Notes: a model not told the origin generated them from the letters alone. A stretch of 64,000 nucleotides of DNA from Alteromonas sp. KUL42 (GCF_006538325.1 NZ_BJKK01000012.1:62001-126000); one strand, 5' to 3'. Counted from the stretch's first letter, positions 20,249 to 31,180 are shown. Translations and numbers: made by a program.

Positions 20249-20869
20249 TTAGCCTAAGATATCGAGTAATTCAACATCGAATACCAATGTGCTGTATGGA
20301 CCAATTGCCGCACCCGCACCTTGCTCGCCGTATGCAAGATCATGTGGGATGTGTAAACGGTATTTAGCACCTACTTTCATAAGTTGAAGCGCTTCAGTCC
20401 AGCCTTTGATAACACCGCCTACAGGGAATTCTGCTGGCTGACCACGCTCGTACGAGCTGTCAAAGGTGTTTCCATTGATAAGTGTACCGTGGTAATGAAC
20501 ACGTACTGTGCTTGATGCTGATGGAACTTCACCGTCGCCTTCAGCAATGACTTCGTACTGAAGACCAGACTCAGTTACTGTAACTTCGTCACGCTTTGCG
20601 TTTTCTTCAAGATACTTAGTGCCTTCTTCAATAACCGCTTTGCTCGCTTCTTCTTTCGCAGCTTGCATGCGCTTATGAATTTCACCAAACGCGTCACGTA
20701 GTGTGTCGTTATCTACTTGAGGTGCTTGACCAGAAAAAGCATCTTTTAAGCCAGCAACAACTGCATCTATGGCAAGTCCTTCGAAAGGATTTGATTGCAA
20801 TTGTTGACCCATTTGAAAGCCAATGCCGTAACTTGCTTGGGTTTCTACTGTATTGAATGTATCAGTCAC
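20249..20869 (-). CDS. fklB: FKBP-type peptidyl-prolyl cis-trans isomerase
   Basis: 206 residues from GTG 20869, chosen because CAGGAG lies six bases upstream and the length equals that of E. coli FklB. Proline isomerase and chaperone. An N-terminal dimerisation region (YGIGFQMGQQLQSNPFEG) and a charged linker helix precede the FKBP domain: VRVHYHGTLINGNTFDSSYE, FPVGGVIKGWTEALQLMKVG and YRLHIPHDLAYGEQGAG contain the active-site aromatic residues. No signal peptide, so cytosolic. Divergent from ppc. Confidence 0.9.
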   Translation of the reverse strand: MTDTFNTVETQASYGIGFQMGQQLQSNPFEGLAIDAVVAGLKDAFSGQAPQVDNDTLRDAFGEIHKRMQAAKEEASKAVIEEGTKYLEENAKRDEVTVTESGLQYEVIAEGDGEVPSASSTVRVHYHGTLINGNTFDSSYERGQPAEFPVGGVIKGWTEALQLMKVGAKYRLHIPHDLAYGEQGAGAAIGPYSTLVFDVELLDILG

Positions 20870-21102
20870 AAAAACTCCTGAAATTAAATTACAAATGCAG
20901 TACAAATTTCAAACAACACGCTAAGTGCGAGAATGTTTCTGCATTTTCCGGTGCAAGAGTGTACCACACCAGAAATCATCTTGCTTTGAGCAATAGTCTG
21001 ATAGGGGTGAAAGTAGCAAAATGTTGTAAATTATAACCGAAAGTGGTTAGACAAGACGCAAAGGACACAGTATTGTTAAGACCATATATTTAGGAGGATA
21101 GC

Positions 21103-23724
21103 ATGCAAACACACTACGATGCTGAACTAAAAGACACGGTTCGATACCTTGGAAAGACCCTTGGTGAAACAATTAAAAACCAGTTGGGTCAAGAGTGGCT
21201 AGATCGTATAGAAAAGATACGTAAAGGCGGCCGAGCTTCTTATCAGGGCGACGCGACATGTAGCGAAGAACTGAAAGAAACTTTCAAAACAATGTCTGAC
21301 AGTGATTTGTTGACAGTTGGCCGTGCATTCGCGCAGTTCTTGAACTTAGGCAATATTGCTGAACAAGAATACAACGCCGCAATGAACGTAGATGCATCCA
21401 TAGATGCGCTATTTAAGCACCTAGATAAGGCAGAACTTACTGCTGAAAAAGTGCAAGAGGCTGTAGCAAAGCTCAATATTGATCTTGTGCTTACCGCACA
21501 CCCCACAGAAGTTACCCGTCGTACGCTAATTCACAAGCACAAAGAATTAGCCAATTGTTTGCAAGCTATTCACCAAGAATCGCTTAATGACGTAGAGCGT
21601 GGCAAAGTAGAAACCCGTATTGCAGACCTGATAGCACAGGCTTGGCACACTGAAGAAATTCGCTCTGTTCGCCCAACGCCTGTTGATGAAGCGCGCTGGG
21701 GATTCTCGGTCATTGAAAACTCATTATGGGAAGCGGTTCCTGACTTTATGCGTGAACTTGATGGACGCTTAAACGAAGATTACCAAGTTTCTTTACCATT
21801 AGATTCATCACCGGTTCAATTCAGCTCTTGGATGGGCGGCGATAGAGATGGGAATCCATTTGTTACATCTAAAGTAACAGAACAAGTACTGCTACTTGCC
21901 CGTAAGCGCGCAGCTAAGCTTTTTGCCATCGATTTAGACCGCTTACAAGTTGAATTGTCGATGTATGACTGCAACGATGAGCTACGTGCCAAAGTTGGTG
22001 ATGCTAACGAGCCTTATCGCGCACTGCTACGCCCTCTAGTTGATAAGTTCGTATCAACTCGTGATGGCATTAGTGATTACTTGGCTGACAAAAATCCAGA
22101 TACGTCGAACTGGGTAGAAAGTGACGACGAGCTTATCGAGCCATTGATGCTTTGCTATCAGTCATTGCTTGATTGCGGTATGCAAGTGGTCGCAAACGGT
22201 CTGTTGCTAGACACGATCCGTCGTGCAAGAGTATTCGGTGTGCATTTACTGCGCCTTGACGTGCGTCAAGACTCTGAACGTCATGCGGATGTATTCAGTG
22301 AACTTACGCGTTACCTTGGGCTAGGTGATTATGCCCAATGGAGTGAAGCCGATAAGCAAGCATTCTTGCTCCGCGAATTGGGTTCTAAGCGCCCCCTATT
22401 CCCTGCTCAATGGGATGCGTCTGATGATGTAAAAGAAGTACTCGATACCTGTAAGGTTATTGCTAAGCACAGCAAACACGGGTTCGGTATTTACATTATC
22501 TCTATGGCCAGTGAGCCATCCGACGTGCTTGCCGTACAACTACTTCTACAAGAAAGTGGCGTAGATTGGCCAATGCCGGTAGCCCCATTATTCGAAACCC
22601 TTGACGACTTAAACAACTCACCTGATGTAATGCGTAAGCTATTGTCTATCGACTGGTATCGCGGTTATGTGAAAGGTCGCCAGTTTGTCATGATTGGCTA
22701 TTCAGATTCAGCTAAAGATGCAGGTGCATTGGCAGCAGGTTGGGCACAATACCAGTCACAAGAAGCCTTGGTAGCTATAGCCGATGAGTTTGATGTTAGC
22801 CTTACCTTATTCCACGGTCGTGGGGGTACAATTGGTCGTGGCGGTTTACCAGCGCATGCAGCTATTTACTCTCAACCTCCTGGTTCCCTTGAGGGCGGTT
22901 TCCGTGTAACTGAACAGGGCGAAACTATTCGTTATAAGTTCGGTATGCCAAAATTGGCAAAACGCAGCTTAGGCATATATGCCAGTGCGATTATTGAAGC
23001 AATGCTATTCCCACCTCCGGCACCGAAGCAAGAATGGCGCGAACTTATTACAGCGATGGCTGCACAAGGCCGTGATAACTATCGCGCGACTGTACGTCAC
23101 GACAAAGAGTTCGTTCCGTATTTCCGCGTTGCCACACCTGAGCAAGAACTTGGTAAATTGCCATTGGGCAGTCGACCCGCGAAGCGTAAGCCACAGGGTG
23201 GTATCGAGAGCTTACGTGCTATCCCTTGGATTTTTGCATGGGCACAAACCCGTTTAGTATTACCAAGCTGGTTAGGTGTAATGCGTGCAATTGATAGTGT
23301 TAAAACCCCTGAAAACGAGAAAGTGGTTAACGAGATGTTTAGCCAGTGGCCATTCTATCGTTCGCGCTTATCTATGCTGGACATGGTTTTCCACAAAGCT
23401 GATCCGCGTATTAGCGAAGCTTATGATGCCCGACTTGTTCCTGATGAATTGAAACACTTTGGTGAAGCGCTGCGTAGCGAACTTAAAGAGAGTATTTCCT
23501 CTTTATTGGCGATTACCGGTGACGATGACATTATGAAAAACGACCCGCAAGGGAAGGAATCGATGGAAATTCGCGCCGCGTATTTACAGCCCCTACATTA
23601 TCTTCAGATAGAGTTGTTAGATCGTATCCGTAAAGCTGGAGACGGTGCGCAAAACTCTAGCTTAGAACGTGCTATGATGGTGACCATTGCAGGTATTGCG
23701 ATTGGTATGCGCAATACTGGCTAA
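21103..23724 (+). CDS. ppc: Phosphoenolpyruvate carboxylase
   Basis: 873 residues, close to the 883 of E. coli. Fixes bicarbonate onto PEP to give oxaloacetate, replenishing the TCA cycle. The catalytic His is in LTAHPTEVTRRT, the second conserved region is MGGDRDGNPFVTSKV, and the glycine-rich loop is FHGRGGTIGRGG; the C-terminus MRNTG is the invariant end. Preceded by AGGAGG. mdh, the next enzyme handling oxaloacetate, lies 2.4 kb away on the other strand. Confidence 0.97.
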   Translation: MQTHYDAELKDTVRYLGKTLGETIKNQLGQEWLDRIEKIRKGGRASYQGDATCSEELKETFKTMSDSDLLTVGRAFAQFLNLGNIAEQEYNAAMNVDASIDALFKHLDKAELTAEKVQEAVAKLNIDLVLTAHPTEVTRRTLIHKHKELANCLQAIHQESLNDVERGKVETRIADLIAQAWHTEEIRSVRPTPVDEARWGFSVIENSLWEAVPDFMRELDGRLNEDYQVSLPLDSSPVQFSSWMGGDRDGNPFVTSKVTEQVLLLARKRAAKLFAIDLDRLQVELSMYDCNDELRAKVGDANEPYRALLRPLVDKFVSTRDGISDYLADKNPDTSNWVESDDELIEPLMLCYQSLLDCGMQVVANGLLLDTIRRARVFGVHLLRLDVRQDSERHADVFSELTRYLGLGDYAQWSEADKQAFLLRELGSKRPLFPAQWDASDDVKEVLDTCKVIAKHSKHGFGIYIISMASEPSDVLAVQLLLQESGVDWPMPVAPLFETLDDLNNSPDVMRKLLSIDWYRGYVKGRQFVMIGYSDSAKDAGALAAGWAQYQSQEALVAIADEFDVSLTLFHGRGGTIGRGGLPAHAAIYSQPPGSLEGGFRVTEQGETIRYKFGMPKLAKRSLGIYASAIIEAMLFPPPAPKQEWRELITAMAAQGRDNYRATVRHDKEFVPYFRVATPEQELGKLPLGSRPAKRKPQGGIESLRAIPWIFAWAQTRLVLPSWLGVMRAIDSVKTPENEKVVNEMFSQWPFYRSRLSMLDMVFHKADPRISEAYDARLVPDELKHFGEALRSELKESISSLLAITGDDDIMKNDPQGKESMEIRAAYLQPLHYLQIELLDRIRKAGDGAQNSSLERAMMVTIAGIAIGMRNTG

Positions 23725-23753
23725 CACTAATAAAGGTTGTTCTACATATCTAT

Positions 23754-23784
23754 ACCGGGCTTGCTGATAAGCCCGGTGTTTTTT
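23754..23784 (+). terminator. Terminator after ppc
   Basis: Stem ACCGGGC / GCCCGGT with a ten-base loop, followed by GTTTTTT. It lies 30 bases beyond the ppc stop. Confidence 0.85.
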
Positions 23785-23816
23785 ATTCATCGAAAAACCA
23801 AGTTCCAAGATCAAAG

Positions 23817-25501
23817 CTACACTTTAAACTGGTTTACGACCTCCTCCAGGTCCTCTGTTTTTTGTTCATGCCATCAGCAGTTTGTGCGTTATTCTGTGCA
23901 ATCTTACTTAGTCCATTGGTCTGCTCTGAAATTTCAACAACGCGCTTACTAATATCATCAACCACAATACTTTGCTCTTCTGCTGCTGCGGCTATTTGCG
24001 TATTCAAGTCATTCATCATTGTTACTTCGTTAGCAATATTGGTAAGTCCATCTGCGGTATCTTTAATGCTGTCCTCCACAAGAGTACTGCGTTTTATATT
24101 GTCGTCCATTACGTTTACCGCATTACGCGAACCGCTTTGCAGCTTACTGATCATCTCTTGAATCTCTTCCGTGCTGCCTTGGGTTTTACTGGCTAAGTTT
24201 CTTACTTCATCTGCAACCACAGCAAAGCCTCGCCCCTGCTCACCTGCCCTAGCCGCTTCAATAGCAGCATTAAGTGCAAGCAAGTTAGTTTGTTCAGCAA
24301 TACTCTCAATGACTTGAAGTACCGCGCTGATGTTTTCAACATCTACACCAACTTGGTGCACAACTTGGCTCGCCCTCTCCATTTCCACTCGTAGCTGTGT
24401 CATTTCGTCTCGGCAGCCTTCTACTTTGCTCAGTGCATCCATTCCATTTGACTTAGCCTTTTGTGCTGAAACCGCAGCACTTGCCGCATTTGAAGCCACT
24501 TCTTGCGCGGTCTGTGACATTTCTGTAATAGCGGTTGCAACCTGTTCTACTTCACTTCGTTGCTTCACACTCACGTCTTCAATTTTTTCTACGTCAGTGA
24601 GCAATACAGAACTTTCTTCTTTTACACCTATTGATACTTCCCTCACTTTCAATATAAGCGAGTGAAGCGCTTCTAAAAAGGTATTAAGGCTTCCAGCTAA
24701 ATCACCTAATTCAAATTTATCTCTAACGGCTAATCTTTGTGTTAAATCGCCATTGCCATCTGAAAGGGTCTTGATTGAACGAGTAACTTCTTTAAGTGGG
24801 GTGAGTATTGAACGTGCCATGGCGAAGCCAATTGCAGTAAGAATACCGGTGATAATAACCGCAATTACAATAACTGAAATGAACATTGCATTGCCTGATG
24901 CAATGGTTTGTTCTTTAAATACATCAACTTGCTTTTCTATCGTATCAATATAAATACCAGAGCCTATCATCAAGTCCCAACGGGGAAGGTATATTGAATA
25001 GGATAGCTTGGGAATGGGCTGTGTACCTCCTAATCGAGGGAAGTGATAAGTTACAAACTCGTTTCCCTGCCCTACGCCATTCTTTTTACTCGCCTTGATA
25101 AGTTCATTGATGAGATAGACACCATTAGCATCTTTGAAATCTTTAAAGCTATCACCTATGCGGTCTGAAGAAGATCCACTGAAAACGCGTATAGAATTAC
25201 TGTCATAGCCAAATATATAGCCATCTTCACCAAATTCCATTCTTTTCAGTAGAGCAACAGCGTCTTCTAACGAACCTCCTTCATCATAAATTGGCTTGAT
25301 GGTGTTATAGGCAACATCAATAATATTTTTGAGTTCGTCTTGACTTTCTTCCAGCAACGCCTCTTTCGTGTTAACAACTTGTAAATCGACTAACTCACCC
25401 ACTTCGCCCTTAATAATAATTAGCATTGTCAATGCCATAATGAGCATTGGCAACAATGAAATAAGCATCAGACGTGCGCCGATTGAGAAACGATCAAACA
25501 T
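23817..25501 (-). CDS. Methyl-accepting chemotaxis protein with Cache sensor; 3' end frameshifted as read
   Basis: About 561 residues from ATG 25501 (GGAGG five bases upstream). Inner-membrane chemoreceptor. A first helix ([20 protein letters not shown]) is followed by a periplasmic single-Cache domain with [25 protein letters not shown] signature, a second helix near residues 190-215, a HAMP region, and the conserved signalling tip [20 protein letters not shown]. As read, the frame ends at 23834 with an aberrant QRTWRRS tail. One extra T in the T6 run 23858-23863 restores [15 protein letters not shown] and a stop at 23817, a normal MCP end. Ligand unknown. No che genes nearby. Confidence 0.88.
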
Positions 25502-26010
25502 AGATACCTCCAAGTAACTTAAAAGGTGAGCCTCAGAGCTAAAACAATAGCATCATGTAAAATTTTTAATGTGCATGAAAATATATTTAGAAATTTCTTA
25601 TATAAAAATTTAAAGCCGATCAAAACATTTAGCAACATAAATACGTAAATTACCTTCAGATTTACTAATTTACTTTTATTAAATGACAGTTTTGCTGCTA
25701 ACCCAAAAGTGGCGACTAAATTCACTAGTACTGAGTTTTGCTTTACCTGATAGTCATATTCGTGAAAGACAAAGCTAGAACCTTATAATTTAGTAAAACA
25801 CCAAACACAATTAACATTATATTAACAGGCAACCTTAAGTCTAATGTAGTGCAGTTTTCAAGCAATCGCACGTGAAACGTCAAAGTAGATATAAAACAAA
25901 GAAAAACAAAAAGAAATGGGGTTACGTAAGGTCGCAATAGGCCGTTCTTTTTCTTAGAAACCTCGGGGATTGGTTTATTGAGGTGTTTGGAGTTGGCGAG
26001 GCTTTGATAA
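25502..26010. other. AT-rich intergenic region between chemoreceptor and mdh
   Basis: About 500 AT-rich bases. Two minus-strand frames of 64 and 68 codons contain hydrophobic stretches but lack family features or convincing starts, and could be remnants of a decayed membrane-protein gene. I saw no RNA gene. Confidence 0.4.
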
Positions 26011-26049
26011 GTAGGCTCTCCACCGCATGAATGCGGTGGCGAAGCCTAC
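26011..26049. repeat. Nested hairpin, probable interspersed repeat element
   Basis: Outer arms GTAGGCT / AGCCTAC enclose inner arms CCACCGCAT / ATGCGGTGG around a two-base loop, giving a nearly perfect 39-base cruciform. The following bases (CAGGGAAGTATTCACGGCGT) resemble extragenic repeats I recall from Shewanella and Alteromonas genomes. It lies 60 bases past the mdh stop and lacks a U tract. Confidence 0.6.
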
Positions 26050-26111
26050 AGGGAAGTATTCACGGCGTGCCTACGTTCAAAGGCCCGTCAATGATACTTG
26101 ATACTCACGAA

Positions 26112-27050
26112 TTAGCCGTTTACGAAGTCAACGCCTAGCTTGATGTCGCCACGTAGGCCTTCAAGCATGTCGTTTTTGGCTTTCTCTTCGAATGCGCTAA
26201 GCTCACCGTATGGCAAGATTTCTTCAACGCCGTTTGCGCCAAGGCGAACAGGGTGTGCGAAGAAAGCTGCGTCATCGCTGTCATCAGTTTGTACATAAGT
26301 GTACTCAACCACGTTCTCGCCCTGCATAGCAGCAACAAGAGATAGACAGAAACGCGCTGCTGCTTGACCCATAGAAAGGGTTGCAGAACCGCCGCCAGCT
26401 TTAGCTTCAACAACTTCAGTACCCGCGTTTTGGATACGCGTAGTAAGGCTAGCAACTTCTTCGTCAGTAAACTCTACGCCTTCAACTTGTGAAAGCAAAG
26501 GAAGAATAGTCGTACCAGAGTGACCACCAATTACCGGAACGTGCACAGACGCTACATCTACACCTTTAAGTTCAGCAACAAACGTTTCTGCACGGATAAC
26601 GTCAAGCGTAGTTACACCGAAAAGTTTGTTCTTGTCGTAAACACCTTTTGCTTTAAGCGTTTCAGCAGCAATAGCAACAGTAGTGTTAACTGGGTTAGTG
26701 ATGATACCAACACACGCATTCGGGCAGTTATCAGCTACACCTTCAATAAGGTTTTTAACAATGCCGGCGTTGATGTTGAATAGATCTGAACGATCCATAC
26801 CTGGCTTACGTGGCATACCAGCTGGAATAAGAACTACGTCTGCTCCAGTAAGTGCACCAGCTAGGTCATCTTTACCGTGACCGGTTACTTTAACTGCAGT
26901 TGGGATGTGGCTCAAATCAACAGCAACACCTGGAACTACTGGCGCTACATCGTATAGCGCTAAATCTGAACCTGCTGGCAATTGCGTTTTCAACAACAAA
27001 GACAGCGCCTGACCAATACCACCGGCAGCACCTAACACGGCTACTTTCAT
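26112..27050 (-). CDS. mdh: Malate dehydrogenase
   Basis: 312 residues, the same as E. coli Mdh. NAD-dependent interconversion of malate and oxaloacetate in the TCA cycle. The Rossmann motif [13 protein letters not shown], substrate loop [13 protein letters not shown] with its Arg pair, [10 protein letters not shown], and the catalytic His in [14 protein letters not shown] are intact. Divergent from argR, with possible ARG boxes in the shared 237-base region. Confidence 0.97.
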   Translation of the reverse strand: MKVAVLGAAGGIGQALSLLLKTQLPAGSDLALYDVAPVVPGVAVDLSHIPTAVKVTGHGKDDLAGALTGADVVLIPAGMPRKPGMDRSDLFNINAGIVKNLIEGVADNCPNACVGIITNPVNTTVAIAAETLKAKGVYDKNKLFGVTTLDVIRAETFVAELKGVDVASVHVPVIGGHSGTTILPLLSQVEGVEFTDEEVASLTTRIQNAGTEVVEAKAGGGSATLSMGQAAARFCLSLVAAMQGENVVEYTYVQTDDSDDAAFFAHPVRLGANGVEEILPYGELSAFEEKAKNDMLEGLRGDIKLGVDFVNG

Positions 27051-27170
27051 ACCATTTCTCCTATGGGATTACTTCACGTATTTAAACGGAACGTCACACT
27101 AATGCAACGCGGGGGAAAACTCAATCACCGGATGGTCTTAATAGCCTTATTTCAGGCTATTTTTATCCGA

Positions 27171-27198
27171 TATTCATTATCATGAATGATTATGCAAA
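27171..27198. promoter_or_regulatory. Probable ARG boxes in the mdh-argR intergenic region
   Basis: TATTCATTATCATGAATGATTATGCAAA contains TGAATgattATGCA, one mismatch from the ARG-box half-site pair TGAAT/ATTCA, next to an ATTCAT half-site. Paired boxes before argR are the normal basis of ArgR autoregulation; mdh may be affected too. Confidence 0.6.
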
Positions 27199-27287
27199 CA
27201 AATTGCGCAAAGTCCACCTGTGGGGCACAATATAGGCATAATAAATTTTATATCTTATAACGACCGACAAAATAGAAAAGAGCGCTA

Positions 27288-27752
27288 ATGGCAAACGCAA
27301 AACAAGAGCAATTGATTAAAGCTTTCAAAGAAATTCTCAAAGCTGAGAGCTACGGTTCACAAGGTGAAATTGTTGACGCTTTAAAGGCACAAGGCTTTGA
27401 CAATATCAGTCAGTCAAAAATTTCCCGTATGCTGAGTAAGTTCGGTGCGGTACGTACACGCAACGCCCGTGGCGACATGGTGTATTGTTTGCCGCCTGAA
27501 CTTGGCATGCCAACAGCGAAAAGCCCACTAAAGCAGCTTGTTTTGGATATCGTTCACAATAATGTGATGGTGATTATAAGAACCAGCCCCGGTGCAGCGC
27601 AACTTATTGCTCGCCTACTTGATTCTTTAAGCAAAAAAGACGGTGTACTTGGTACCATCGCTGGTGATGACACTATTTTTATTGCGCCCGCCGATGTATC
27701 TGAAATTGAAGAACTACGTCAGCGCGTCGAAGACTTATTCGAAAACGTATAA
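27288..27752 (+). CDS. argR: Arginine repressor
   Basis: 154 residues. Hexameric, arginine-responsive DNA-binding protein. The N-terminal winged helix contains [20 protein letters not shown] and [20 protein letters not shown]; the C-terminal core has the arginine-binding and hexamer region [16 protein letters not shown] and [13 protein letters not shown]. Length is typical. Divergent from mdh, as in many gammaproteobacteria. Confidence 0.96.
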   Translation: MANAKQEQLIKAFKEILKAESYGSQGEIVDALKAQGFDNISQSKISRMLSKFGAVRTRNARGDMVYCLPPELGMPTAKSPLKQLVLDIVHNNVMVIIRTSPGAAQLIARLLDSLSKKDGVLGTIAGDDTIFIAPADVSEIEELRQRVEDLFENV

Positions 27753-28084
27753 TTATATCTCCTCATTTACGTACTCAATACAAATAAGGTGTTGGGTACG
27801 CTCCATAATAAACTTACCTTTTTAGAAAAAGTCACTGAATTGACTCTAGTGAATTTCTACGTGTAGGCGTATTCCCAATACATACTTTCACTGTTAAGTT
27901 TCTCTCAAAAGACATCAGCCCAATAAATCATGCCGATATAAACCCTGCGGCTTCGCAGTATTTATTCATTAACCTTGTTGTAAGTGGTGAATATAGAAAA
28001 TCGATGGAATAAGAAGGGATAACTTGAAGGGATTACTTTTAGAAAAGCGAAATACATACGCAGCAATATATCAGGCATAAAAAA
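27753..28084. other. Intergenic region after argR
   Basis: About 330 bases between the argR stop and the terminator of the convergent TonB receptor gene. I saw no gene, RNA or clear repeat. Confidence 0.45.
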
Positions 28085-28113
28085 GTGCCACCCCCGAAAA
28101 TGGAAAGTGGCAC
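28079..28113 (-). terminator. Terminator after the Oar-like TonB receptor
   Basis: On the minus strand the stem GTGCCAC / GTGGCAC (28107-28113 and 28085-28091) with a 15-base loop is followed by TTTTTTATG. Confidence 0.8.
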
Positions 28114-28150
28114 CTAACACTACAACTTTTATGTTGTTAACTACAGCTTA

Positions 28151-31100
28151 TTAGAAGCGGTAGTTAACACCTACACGTAGTTCCCAAAGTGATGCATCAC
28201 CTTGGCGACGCTCTGGGTTTGCAGTACCCACAACTGCTGTGTTGAATGAAGTTTCTTCAAGAATACCCCAGTCATCATTCAGCATGTTAGTGAAGTTATC
28301 AACAATGAAGAACACCTGTGCTGTGTGATCTTTGTTGAACGCTGGAATATCTTGTCTAACTGCGATATCCACTTTCGCCCACCAAGGACTTTCTTCATCG
28401 TTACGCTCTGCACCCATTGGTAGTACGTTGTTGCTATCCAAGTATGGAGTGAAGTTAAAGATACTATTAACTTCATCTTCAGAGATTGTGAAGCTGTAAG
28501 GCTTGCCAGATTGAGCCAACGCAAACATCGAGAAAGTTGTATCATAACCATCGAAGAATTGTGTTGTATAACGCAAGTCTAACGTTAAGCGATGCTTAAT
28601 GTTCCAATCAGACAGTGAAGACACTTCTTCGTTCGGGTTAGTGAACGCACGGAATTGGAAGTTAGAGAACGCAACCGAGCTTGTCATTGGTTGTACGTCT
28701 TCTGCGTGGCTGTAGTTGTAGCCCGCAACTAGCGCAATGCCGTTATCCCACGCTTTATTCATGGTGGCAGTTAATGAGTAAGAGGTTGACTTCTCACCAG
28801 AGTTAGTTAGCTCAAGAGAACCTAGACCTGTGCGCTCGTATTGAACATAGCCTTCATCATTAAAGCCGACAGGCTCAATGCCTTTGTACTTAATCATTGC
28901 TTGGTCTTGCGTAATGCTTACCAAGGCGTCGAAGTTAAATACATAGTCGTCGTCTGTAATGTGCGTTAAACCAGCAGAAATTTTCCATTCACTTGGCATT
29001 TCGAAGTTTGGATCTAGGTTGTTTGGTTCGAAGTTACTACCCTCACCAGCATCCATTCTAGCATCAAGATCGCCTGGTACTGAGTAACCTGGCCCTGGTG
29101 TTACGCCATCTTCAGTGTTAACCCAAGTAATGCTGCCATCGAAAAGACTTGCGTAATCGCCTCTAACTTCGCCACCAGTAACGTTAGTGTTTTGGTAGTT
29201 GTTTGTCATCCATACGTTCGGGTTACCGCCTGAGAACAAGCCGAATCCACCGCGAACTTCAGTGCTGTCACTAACTGTGTAGTTGAAGCCAACACGTGGT
29301 TGTAGCAAATCAATACCATCTAGGTTAGCAGAGTTACTGTAGCCGTAAGATTCAGTAAAGTCTGTATTTTCTAAAGGACGGTCAGATGTTGTGATCCAGT
29401 CGTAACGAAGACCAGCAACAATTTTCAAGTCGTCAGTTAGGTAGAACTCATCCTGTGCGTAAGTTGAGTGTGAAGTGTAACCCCACTCAGCAGCACGGTC
29501 ATTTAGGTCACCAGAGTATGCATAGCCATAGTCAATACGTGCGTTTGTGCCATTTGCAAAATCTTCAATGCTATTGAATGAAATTGTAGTCTCGGCGTGC
29601 TGAACGAACAAGTTGAAAATGTCTAGCTTGTCATTCTCATAACCGAAAGTCAGTGTGTGACCATTGTCGAAGTAGTAATTACCGCGGAACATGATGCTAG
29701 TTGCATCCCAGTCAAGATCGTTTGCTTGACGGCTGTCGTCTGAACCAAGATAAACAGATAAGTTATCAGAGTTATCATCTGGATCGTTCGCCATTCGGAT
29801 AATGATTTCACCAAAATCATTTCCACCTGGAGTACCGTCACCATACAGTGAACGCTGCAGGTTATCTAGCTTAGTACGTGAAACACGGATTTCAGTTGAG
29901 AACTTGTCTGTCCAGTCAGAGTATAGTACACCGATGAAAGATTCTAGTTCTGCGCCGCGCTCGTATAAGTGACTGCTGAATTCGAATTCATTAGAGTCAC
30001 CGTCTGATTGCGCAAAATTATTTCCGTCGTTGTAGTTATACGTCAATGCAAAACGGTGCTGATCGTTGATGTTCCAGTCTAACTTAACAAGTAACTTTTC
30101 ATCTTCGTTAGCCATGCTTGAAGGCACACTACCGGCATCAAAACCATAAACACTTTGAGAAATTTGTTGGATTTGCGCTACTTGGTCTTGTGTAATGTTA
30201 ACTTCGTTAATTGCACCAGAACCAATTGCACCACGGTCGAAGGTGTTCGCACCTTCTAGTTTCTCGTAGGCAGCAAAGATGAATAGCTTATCTTTAATAA
30301 GCGGTGCACCAACAGAGAAGCCGTAACGTTTTTCAGTATAACCGCCTAGGTTAATGTCATCACCTTCTAGTGAATCACCACGTAAGCTGTCACTACCGTA
30401 GTCGTAAAATGCAGTTCCGTGAACTTCGTTAGTACCTGTTTTACTTACCGCACTGATGTTACACGCAGAGAAACCACCGTAAATTACGTCGAATGGCGCG
30501 ATTTCTACTGAAACACCTTCAATAGCGTCAAAAGAGAAAGGCATTCTTTCAGTTGGGTAACCGTTAGAGTTAAGACCGAAAAGGTCGTTCATGCGAACAC
30601 CGTCAACAGTCAAGCTGTTGAAACGCGGGCTCTTACCCACACACTGGATACCGTTGCTGCCGCCTTCATCTACATAGATACGCGGGTCAATACGAACGAT
30701 GTCTGTGATGTCACGGTTAATTGCAGGCGCTTCTTGTAACGTTTTCAAGTCGAAGCTAGCAACTGGACCAGTTTGACCAAAAGCAAGGCTGCTTACTTGA
30801 GAACCAGTAACAACGATGTTTTCATACTCTTGTGCTGGCTGAAGAACACGTTCGATTGTTGCTGAATCGCCAAGTTCAAGATAAACGTCGTTAATAGTTT
30901 GGTCAGCGAATTCATCTGAATCGATAACAACAGTGTAAGGACCACCTACGCGAAGACCGCGAAGACTAAATGTACCACCGCTGTTTACTGTTACAGTTTT
31001 AACCGCACCTGTAGGAACGTGAGTTACTGTAACTACAGTACCTGGAGCTGGGTTACCTTGCGGGCCCATAATCTTACCGTTCAGTTCTGACGAAGTAACT

Positions 31101-31180
31101 TGCGCCATTGCTGTCGAAGACAAACCGATTGACAGCGCAACCGCAGCCGCTATACGACTGAATTTAGCTGATGAACTCAT
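28151..31180 (-). CDS. Oar-like TonB-dependent receptor with carboxypeptidase-regulatory domain
   Basis: 1009 residues from ATG 31180 (MSSSAKFSRIAAAVALSIG), which gives a clean signal peptide ending STAMAQ. Large outer-membrane importer. Residues about 27-115 form a carboxypeptidase-regulatory-like beta-sandwich (LNGKIMGPQGNPAPGTVV, GGTFSLRGLRVGGPYTV), then a plug domain (about 120-260, NSLTVDGVRMNDLFGL) and a long barrel ending in VGVNYRF. Such receptors import large or polymeric substrates. A near-consensus RutR-type operator about 185 bases upstream and neighbouring nucleoside genes make nucleosides, nucleotides or nucleic-acid fragments a candidate substrate (inference). Confidence 0.88.
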   Translation of the reverse strand: MSSSAKFSRIAAAVALSIGLSSTAMAQVTSSELNGKIMGPQGNPAPGTVVTVTHVPTGAVKTVTVNSGGTFSLRGLRVGGPYTVVIDSDEFADQTINDVYLELGDSATIERVLQPAQEYENIVVTGSQVSSLAFGQTGPVASFDLKTLQEAPAINRDITDIVRIDPRIYVDEGGSNGIQCVGKSPRFNSLTVDGVRMNDLFGLNSNGYPTERMPFSFDAIEGVSVEIAPFDVIYGGFSACNISAVSKTGTNEVHGTAFYDYGSDSLRGDSLEGDDINLGGYTEKRYGFSVGAPLIKDKLFIFAAYEKLEGANTFDRGAIGSGAINEVNITQDQVAQIQQISQSVYGFDAGSVPSSMANEDEKLLVKLDWNINDQHRFALTYNYNDGNNFAQSDGDSNEFEFSSHLYERGAELESFIGVLYSDWTDKFSTEIRVSRTKLDNLQRSLYGDGTPGGNDFGEIIIRMANDPDDNSDNLSVYLGSDDSRQANDLDWDATSIMFRGNYYFDNGHTLTFGYENDKLDIFNLFVQHAETTISFNSIEDFANGTNARIDYGYAYSGDLNDRAAEWGYTSHSTYAQDEFYLTDDLKIVAGLRYDWITTSDRPLENTDFTESYGYSNSANLDGIDLLQPRVGFNYTVSDSTEVRGGFGLFSGGNPNVWMTNNYQNTNVTGGEVRGDYASLFDGSITWVNTEDGVTPGPGYSVPGDLDARMDAGEGSNFEPNNLDPNFEMPSEWKISAGLTHITDDDYVFNFDALVSITQDQAMIKYKGIEPVGFNDEGYVQYERTGLGSLELTNSGEKSTSYSLTATMNKAWDNGIALVAGYNYSHAEDVQPMTSSVAFSNFQFRAFTNPNEEVSSLSDWNIKHRLTLDLRYTTQFFDGYDTTFSMFALAQSGKPYSFTISEDEVNSIFNFTPYLDSNNVLPMGAERNDEESPWWAKVDIAVRQDIPAFNKDHTAQVFFIVDNFTNMLNDDWGILEETSFNTAVVGTANPERRQGDASLWELRVGVNYRF

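Noticed and set aside
25519..25937. Two small hydrophobic minus-strand frames between the chemoreceptor and mdh
   Set aside because: AT-rich, no family features, no good starts. Possibly decayed remnants, but not supportable as genes.
26011..26049. Integron attC site
   Set aside because: No RYYYAAC/GTTRRRY boxes and no cassette structure around it.
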